Assembly: GCA_963800865.1 (NCBI GenBank)
Contig: CAWDCL010000004.1
Coordinates: forward strand, 3,162,001 to 3,226,000
DNA length: 64,000 nucleotides
Direction of reading: 5' to 3'
From: JALOKP01 sp963800865
GTDB taxonomy: Bacteria > Acidobacteriota > Polarisedimenticolia > J045
The first letter of the stretch is position 1; each line of letters begins with the position of its first letter. Below are positions 57,737 to 64,000 of this stretch, in pieces. The notes beneath the pieces are model-generated. The model was not told the DNA's origin and made no database searches. It saw only the letters and a list, made by a program, of their open reading frames with translations. The translations under genes were made by a program, and so were the position numbers.

Positions 57737-60700
57737 ATGGCGGAGGAGAGCGAGCGCGTGGAGCCGGCGGAGCGGCCGAGCGGCCGGGGCCGCCGGGTTC
57801 TCCGTGCCCTGATCCTGGGTGTCGTCGGCCTGTGTGCCACCTACCTGCTGGCGGCCAACCTGCTGCTGCAGACGCCGTTCGTCGAGTCGCTGACGAACAG
57901 GCGGCCCGAGAAGCTGCTCATCACCTATCGGCGGGCCTTCACCTTCTTCCCCGGCCACGTGCTGGCCTACGGCGTGACGGTCCGCAACCAGGCCTCGCGC
58001 AGCCAGCTCCAGATCACGGCCGAGAAGGTCTGGGCGGTGGCGAACCCGCTGCCGCTCTTCTCGAAGGAGGTCCGGATCCTCGAGGGGAAGGTCTGGGGTC
58101 CGAAGGTCTGGCTGCGCTCGCGCCCGGAGACCGCGGAGGAGCAGGGGGCGGCCGAGCCCTTCGTCCCGCCGATCGAGGGGCTGCCCTTCAGCCTCCGGGT
58201 CCCGCTGGTGCTGCCGCCGCCCTCGCCGTGGAAGATCGTGATCGAGTCGGTCGAGGTCTTGGACGATCCAGGAGTTCTGGTACCAGTTCCTGCGCGTCGA
58301 GGGGCCGGGCACGGTGCGCGGCGCGTTCACGGTCGGGCCGGCTCAGCTGGTCGAGGTCCGCTGGGACGAGTGCGACTTCCCCGCGCTCGAGTTGCTCTAC
58401 CGGAACGAGACCGTCCTTCCCGCCGCCGAGCTGCGCTCGACCGGCAGGATCACGCCGTTCGAGTCGGACGAGAAGGACACCGCCAAGCTGCTGTCGCACT
58501 TCTCCGGCCGCGCCGACGTGAAGGGGACGGCGTCGCGCGGGCTCGCTGCCGTGCAGCCGTTCCTGGCGGGCGTCGAGGGGCTGTCCCTGGCCGGAGAGCC
58601 GCTCGCGTACACGGTCGCGGTGCGGATGGAGTCCGGGGCGCTGGTCCCCGGGACGCGGGTCGACCTCTCGACGGCCCGCGGCGACGCCGCGTTCCGGGGC
58701 ATGCAGGCGAGCACGGCGCTGCGCCTCGCGGCGACGATCGGCGGCGCGGGGCCGGCGCACGGACTGGACCTCGACCTGGCGCTGGATGGCCTGCGGGTGC
58801 GCGCGGAGGGACGCGACAGCACGGCGGAGGTCGCGGGCGCGCGCACGGTGCACCTCGTCGCCGGCCTGCCGGAATTCGCGCTGGCGGTGCCGCCGAAGCG
58901 GATCGACCTCGACCTGGCGGTGACGGACCTGCGGATCGAGGACGTGCTCGACCTGCCACCGGACCGCTCCCGCGAGCGTGTCGGGCCGCGCCTCGACGTG
59001 ACCCTGGAGGGGAACACGCACGCCGCGGGCCAGGTCGAGCTGGGCGACGGGGGCGGTTTCTCCGCGCGCTGGGGCCCGGTCGAGTTCGCCGACCTGGTGG
59101 CGACGATCGACGGCCGGACGATCGTCGACGGGGGGCGATTCGCCAGCACCGGGAGCGTGGGGCCGATCCCGAAGGACAGCGCCTCGCGGGGCGCGTGGGC
59201 CTCGACGATCTCCGGGACCGTCGACCTGGAATTCGTGGCCGGCCCGGAGCTGGCCGCGCTGCAGCCGGTCCTCGGACCGCGCGCCGGGTTCTCGCTCTCG
59301 GGCGGGCCGGTGCGCGTCGCGCTGAAGGGCGCCGTGGACCGAGGCCGGCCGGCGGCCGGCTCGGCGCTGTCGCTGCAGTCCGAGCGCGTCGGGGTGCGCG
59401 CCGGGAAGGGGCTCCAGGCGCTCGGGGCGATCGACCTGGACGCCGTGGTGACCGCCGACGGGGCGGGCAAGGCCGACGTCGTGCTCGGCGGGCTCGACCT
59501 GCGCCTCCCGGCTGCCGGTGGCGCGGAGCTGCGCGGCGAGCGGGTCGTTCTGAAAGCGACCGGGGACGGCATCACGCTCCACGGCCTGCCGCGGCAGCTC
59601 TCCGTCGTCGCCGACCTTTCCGGGCTGGGCTATGACGGCGCGGTCGGTCCACGCGCACTGGCGCTGTCGGTAACAGCGACGGGCCCGGTGCACATCGACG
59701 CCGGCGCGACGACCGCCGCGGGCGCCACGCTCCTGCGCTGGGGACCGCTGGAGGTCCCAGGGCTCGCGGTCCGGCTCGCGGGGCAGCCGTTGCTGGACGA
59801 GCTGCGCCTGGCGACCCGCGGCACGCTGGGTCCGCTTGCGCTGTCCGGGCGGATCGACGGCAAGCGGCTGCTGGACTCCGCGTCCGGGCGCGTGCAGCTC
59901 GACGCCCTCACGCCGCCCGGCCTGGCCGGACTGCGCGCGCTGCTGCCGGCCGACGCGCAGGTCGCGTTCGGCGGGGACGCCGCGAGCGTCGCCGCCGACG
60001 TCTCGCTGGAGCGCGGAGCGGTCCTCCCCGGCTCGCGCGTCGCCGTCCAGAGCGACGGGCTCGAGGTCACCGCGTCGGGGGTGGTGGCGCGGGCGGCGGT
60101 GGACCTCCTGGCGCGGGTGCAGCCGGAGAACGAGCTGGCGCTCGAGACGACCCTCACCGGGATCCGCGTCGCGCACCCGGGAGCCGAGAGCGCGGCGGGC
60201 CGCGGCGAGCGCCTCGTGCTGACGGCGCACGCCCCGCTGGGCGTGCTGCAAGGGCCGCGCAAAGCGGTGGACTTCGCGCTGACGATGACCGACCTGCACC
60301 TCGACGACGTGACGCGCCTCGACGACCCGCTGCCGCAGAAGGTGCAGGAGGACATCGGGCCGGAGACTATGCGGCTCGACCTGGCCCTGGCCGGGACCGC
60401 GCGCGTCGCGGGAAACCTGGCGCTGGGCCCGGGGAGCCAGTTCCTGCTGGACTGCGACACGGTCGACTTCCCGCACTTCGATCTCGACATCGACGGCACG
60501 GCGCTGTTCGAGCGCGCCACCCTCGCCGGCCACGCGACGCTGGGGCCCTACGACTACGGGACCCGCGGCCGCGGCGGCATCCTGCCGGTGACCTCGGGGC
60601 GCGCCCTGCTCACCGCCCGCACCGCCGCCGGGCTACGGGCGCTGGACAACCTGCTGAAGAGCGTCCAGTGGCTCGAGATCGACGGCGGGATCGGTTTCGT

Positions 60701-61838
60701 CACGCTGGAGGCAGTCGCCGAGAAGGGCTCGCTGAAGCCCGGCTCCAGCGCCACGCTCCAGCTGGACGACCTGGCGCTGACCGTCACCGACTTCCGCGCC
60801 GGCGGCGACGCGAACGTCCGGGCCTGGATCGGCAGCGACGCGGGAGGGGAGTTCGGGGCGCTCGAGGCCGAGCTGTCCGACGTGAAGGTCTCGCGCAAGG
60901 GGACCGAGGGCCTGGCCGAGGCCGACGGGGTGACGCTCACGGCCCGCACGCGCGAGCTGCAGCTCGGGAAGGCGCCGAAGGACGTCGATGTGAAGGTCGC
61001 GCTCCGCAACGCGCGCCTGGACACGATCGTCGGCCTGAACGGACTGCTCCCCAAGGGGACCGGCGTGGTCTTCACGGACGGCAGCGCGCACGTCGACGCC
61101 GAGTTGTCGGGCTCGTCCGGCGGCCAGGATGGGCACGGCTCGATCCGGGTCCGCGGCGAACGGCTGGCCATGTCGGCGCCGGGCTTCGACTTCGTCGGCG
61201 ACCTCGCGGTCGACGTCCCGCTGTCGGAGGGCGACCTGGTGGCCGGTCGCTTCAAGATCGACGGGGCGACGATTGGCCTGTCGAAGTTCGACGTGGCGGG
61301 CGGCGAGACCGGCCGCGGCGCCCGGACCGAGGGCTGGTGGGCCGCCCTCGGCGTCGACGACGCGGACCTGGTGCTGAAGGGCGACATCACCGCCGACGGC
61401 GACGTCTCTTTCAGGATGCGCGACACGGCGCCGATCGTGCAGTTCTTCACCTCGCGGACCCACATCCCGCGATTTCTCGCCCGCGCCCTGGTTGTCCGTG
61501 ACGTCTCCGGCGGGGCCGGCGTCACGTACAGCCCGGAGCGGGTCGAGGTGCGCGACCTCGAGGTCGTCAGTAACCGCGCGCAGGCCAAGGCGCGGGTCCA
61601 GGTCGACGACAGAAAGCCCTCGGGGCAACTGCTCATCGTCTACCACTGGCTCGGGATCGGGATCGGCCTGGACGGGAAGAAGACCGGCGTGAGACTGCTC
61701 GGTGCGCGCCACTGGTACGCCCGGCTCGGACCGGATCCGCCGCCGGACCTGAGCGCCTACGTGGACCGGCAGGTGCGCGAGTGGCGCGACACGCGGCGGG
61801 AGCTGCGGGAGCACGCTCCTGCGGACAAGAGGCCCTGA
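57737..61838 (+). CDS. large AsmA/DUF748-like envelope protein, one frame change
   Basis: About 1366 residues if read across one frame change near 58263. The N-terminal helix (VLRALILGVVGLCATYLLAA) is followed by PGHVLAYGVTVRNQASRSQL and then many beta-rich repeats. The C-terminal half carries the recurring pattern LDVTLEGN, VRVALKGAV and LDLALAGT seen in AsmA and DUF748 proteins that span the periplasm and help lipid transport. Reading joins SVEVLD to QEFWYQFLRVEGPGT; a one-base indel explains it. The last segment (ITYHWLGIGIGLD-like region) is close to the family end. Divergent from the TAXI gene. The architecture is fairly clear; the exact role is inferred. Confidence 0.7.
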
Positions 61839-61882
61839 TCTCTGCCCCCTCCCAATCGCGCGGCGCAGGTGTCAGTCGCGCG

Positions 61883-62368
61883 TCACATCATGTCCCAGTA
61901 GTCCGCGACCTTCGGTTCGTCCGAATCGTCGAACCCGAAGGCAAGAAGGTCCGCTGACGAGACGGTCCGATCGGTCTTCCCCCAGATCACCGAAAACAGC
62001 GTCTCGATCAGCGCCAGGCGTTCCTGAGCGCACTGGGCGGTGAGCGAGTGAATCCGCTGCTGCTTCTCGCGGATGCCAAGCTCCGGCGTGTCGTTCCGGT
62101 CGATCACCGTCTCCAGGAGCCCTCCCTCCAGCACTCCCGCTCCTCCATCCAGGTAGTCCACCTGTGCCGCCACCTCGCCGCGGAAGATGAAGAACAGGAT
62201 GCGGCCTTCGGCCGTACGCGTCCCCTCGTCCGAGATACTCACGTCAAACGCCCTTTCCAAGGCGGCCAGGCGTGCTCGCCGGAAGGTACGGAAGTCCTCG
62301 TGTGGATACGGTCGCCGCTGAGCAGCGATGTACGCCTGGATCAGATCGTGCTGGTTGTAGGTGGTCAT
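61883..62368 (-). CDS. hypothetical protein
   Basis: 161 residues, acidic and mostly helical with two patches of beta strand (RILFFIFRGEVAAQVDYL, LGIREKQQRIHSLTAQ). No signal, membrane segment or known catalytic motif. GGAG lies about ten bases before the ATG at 62368. The surrounding stretch (61.85-63.3 kb) looks less GC-rich than the neighbouring genes, which may reflect recent acquisition; this is a visual impression only. Function unknown. Confidence 0.6.
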   Translation of the reverse strand: MTTYNQHDLIQAYIAAQRRPYPHEDFRTFRRARLAALERAFDVSISDEGTRTAEGRILFFIFRGEVAAQVDYLDGGAGVLEGGLLETVIDRNDTPELGIREKQQRIHSLTAQCAQERLALIETLFSVIWGKTDRTVSSADLLAFGFDDSDEPKVADYWDMM

Positions 62369-62448
62369 CGGCTTCGCTCCTCGAGGCGTCCCCGGGCTCG
62401 AGCCTCGGTCATCCGGGAGACGCCGCTCCGGACCTCCGCTCCCGGAGA

Positions 62449-62961
62449 TCAGTTCAGGTAGAAGGTGACGCCCAATGCACCCGTGAACAGGCCCCAGCTG
62501 CTCGTGTCCTGGCCCCCGCCGTTCTGCGAGTACTGGGCCCCCACCTCGCCGTACAGGGCGAGGTGCTCCGCGAGCAGGTAGCGCACGCCGAACAGGGCCT
62601 CGCCGCCCAGGCTGTCCGAAGCGCCAACCCAGTCCGAGTCGCTCTTGTCGTAGCTGAGGACGGCACCCGTGTAGAGCTGGAGCTTCTCGTGCGAGTAGAC
62701 CCTGAACAGCAGCCCGAGGTCGACCCCGTAGTAGGTCACCCGCACCGTCTTGGGTCCGTAGTAGTACGCGTAGGTCGTTTCCATCGAGTCATAGGTGAGC
62801 AGCGGGCGGAGCGCGAAGACGTCGGTCACGTGCCAGATCACGCCGGCCGCGGCCTGCCCGCCGGCCTCGAAGCTGATGCCCACGCTCCCCGCCTCCTGTG
62901 CGCAGACCGCACTGCAGGACAGGGCCATGCCGAGCACTGCCGGAACCAGCCACTTCGCCAT
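62449..62961 (-). CDS. small outer-membrane beta-barrel protein
   Basis: About 170 residues from the ATG at 62961, which follows GGGAGG closely. A signal peptide (AKWLVPAVLGMALSCSAVCA) precedes strongly alternating strands with many Tyr, Trp and Gly (ALRPLLTYDSMETTYAYYYG, LFGVRYLLAEHLALYGEVG) and a terminal LFTGALGVTFYLN ending in an outer-membrane-type aromatic strand. OmpA/OmpW-like eight-stranded barrel is the probable class. It precedes the hypothetical gene at 61883-62368 on the same strand. The exact function is unknown. Confidence 0.68.
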   Translation of the reverse strand: MAKWLVPAVLGMALSCSAVCAQEAGSVGISFEAGGQAAAGVIWHVTDVFALRPLLTYDSMETTYAYYYGPKTVRVTYYGVDLGLLFRVYSHEKLQLYTGAVLSYDKSDSDWVGASDSLGGEALFGVRYLLAEHLALYGEVGAQYSQNGGGQDTSSWGLFTGALGVTFYLN

Positions 62962-63263
62962 GCCTCCCCCCTTCTCGCGAGACGTCCGCGAGCCCGCGCG
63001 CAGGCCGGGCGCCGCACCCCACGCCATGTCGAAACGCTGCACGAGAAGGCCCATGAAGCCTTCTCCGCGAATCCGCTCAACAGGATCCGGACGTCGATCG
63101 GGATCGCCCGCGACGGGCGGCGAGACTGTCGGCCACGCAGGCGCTCCCCCCGGCCCACTTTCTACTCTTCATCCCGCCGGGAGATCAAGACCTGTCGGGG
63201 CAGGTGCGCGCCCCGAGGACGCTCGAGGATGCCGCAGGCCAGCTAACGAAGAACTGCTCCTGA
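62962..63263. other. gap of about 300 bases without a recognised gene
   Basis: Between the small barrel gene and the nitrilase-family gene. It holds short ORFs only, none with a ribosome-binding site or known family, and no convincing hairpin or promoter was found. It should contain the promoter for the barrel gene. Confidence 0.5.
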
Positions 63264-64000
63264 TTAGTAGATCTCGACGTTCCCGATCTCAACGTAGTTC
63301 TCCAACGGATCCACGATCACCTGCTCGAAGCGCCGGCGATCCAGCTCGTAGAACCCCTCGTCTGGAGTGAGCACCGGGTCCCCCAGCGGGTCGAAGACGT
63401 GGTTCCCCGCCCCCGCGAAGCGCTCGTCCTCGTCCTCCGACGCGGCGAGGCTGCAGCCCAGGCAGAAGGCCGCGTTCTCGATCGCGCGGGCGCGCAGCAG
63501 CGCCGACCAGACGTGATCGCGGCGCCACGGCCACCAGGCGACGGTCACGAACAGATCGGCCCTGGCCTTCATCCGCAGCGCGCGGGCCTGTTCAGGGAAC
63601 CGGATGTCGTTGCAGTTGATCAGGCCCAGCGTCCACTCGTCCAGGCGAAGTGCGGCGTACCGGTCGCCGGGGTCCCAGATCTCCAGCTCGCCGTTGGGCG
63701 GGAAGAGGTGGACCTTGTCGTAGCGCGCGATCTCGCGCCCGTCCTGCCAGACCGTCATCCGGTTGCGCCGCTCCTCCGAGAACGACCCGAAGACGAACGC
63801 GATCTCGGGGTGCTTCGCCGAGGTCTCGCCAAAGACGCCGCGCACCCGCGCCGGCTCGACGATCCGCGTGTAGCCGTGCAGAAAGCTCTCCGGGAAGACC
63901 GCCATGCGCGCCCCGCCGTCGGCCGCCACGCGGGCCTCGCGCGGAACCCGCGCCAGGTTGGAGGCGACATCGAGGCAGGTCCAGCGCGACAGGAACACGC
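63264..64000 (-). CDS. nitrilase-superfamily carbon-nitrogen hydrolase, 5' end at window edge
   Basis: About 245 residues visible, running to the right edge. The Glu-Lys-Cys triad is complete: Glu in MAVFPESFLHGY, Lys in ARYDKVHLFPP and Cys in GLINCNDIRFPEQAR. The C-terminal part (NHVFDPLGDPVLTPDEGF) matches the family. It hydrolyses a C-N bond of an amide, carbamoyl or nitrile; the substrate is not evident. The N-terminal strand looks shortened by a few residues compared with relatives, so the true start is probably outside the window. Confidence 0.85.
   Translation of the reverse strand, partial: VFLSRWTCLDVASNLARVPREARVAADGGARMAVFPESFLHGYTRIVEPARVRGVFGETSAKHPEIAFVFGSFSEERRNRMTVWQDGREIARYDKVHLFPPNGELEIWDPGDRYAALRLDEWTLGLINCNDIRFPEQARALRMKARADLFVTVAWWPWRRDHVWSALLRARAIENAAFCLGCSLAASEDEDERFAGAGNHVFDPLGDPVLTPDEGFYELDRRRFEQVIVDPLENYVEIGNVEIY

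Overview
The window is a GC-rich, gene-dense bacterial chromosome segment of 64 kb. It carries UvrA, FolD, CoaE, PyrE, Lon, an EF-G paralogue, DusB, AsnB and a tRNA-Gly, and no phage, plasmid, insertion-sequence or CRISPR signature. A TMTC-like membrane protein with TPRs, a PD40 propeller protein, a zinc-ribbon Ser/Thr kinase, DUF748/AsmA-like and thrombospondin-type-3 proteins, and a predicted selenoprotein together suggest Acidobacteriota (Thermoanaerobaculia- or Vicinamibacteria-like). That assignment is inference from gene style, because no rRNA or ribosomal protein gene is present.

Layout. 1-11.1 kb: end of a PD40 propeller protein, a nucleotidyltransferase/small-protein pair, uvrA running without a stop into a TPR membrane protein, then a + strand run lipoprotein-folD-coaE-lipoprotein with ATGA overlaps joining the first three. 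11.1-20.6 kb: pyrE, then a polysaccharide assembly/export locus (outer-membrane barrel, Wza-type exporter, Wzc-type copolymerase/tyrosine kinase, O-antigen-ligase-like protein with TPRs), bracketed by two small secreted proteins of the same architecture. 20.6-26.5 kb: protein quality control (lon with a zinc-ribbon partner, Hsp20), an EF-G paralogue, and a promoter-to-terminator unit that looks like an orphan small RNA. 26.6-35.8 kb: a two-component system coupled to a degenerate molybdopterin oxidoreductase, an SDR, tRNA-Gly, and an AI-2E/DusB/Nudix/M50 group with a 3-hydroxyacyl-CoA dehydrogenase. 35.9-45 kb: hydroxyacid dehydrogenase, PhyH and RDD genes, a pseudoprotease/HtrA pair, and a large surface protein. 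45-57.7 kb: cupin, Ser/Thr kinase, ECF sigma/anti-sigma operon, a multidomain C45 hydrolase, AsnB, hemerythrin, a selenocysteine peroxiredoxin and a TAXI-type binding protein. 57.7-64 kb: a very large AsmA/DUF748-like protein, two small genes and a nitrilase-family enzyme cut by the window edge.

The most notable element is the peroxiredoxin-like gene at 55752-56300. Its peroxidatic cysteine is encoded by in-frame UGA, with a SECIS-like hairpin directly downstream.

Caution: at least five genes (the barrel, the Wzc-like gene, dusB, the TAXI gene and the AsmA-like gene) are each broken by one or more single-base frame changes while the protein homology continues. The same may apply at the 3' end of uvrA and at the SDR start. 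The pattern fits residual indel errors in a draft assembly better than gene decay, so these genes are annotated across the breaks.
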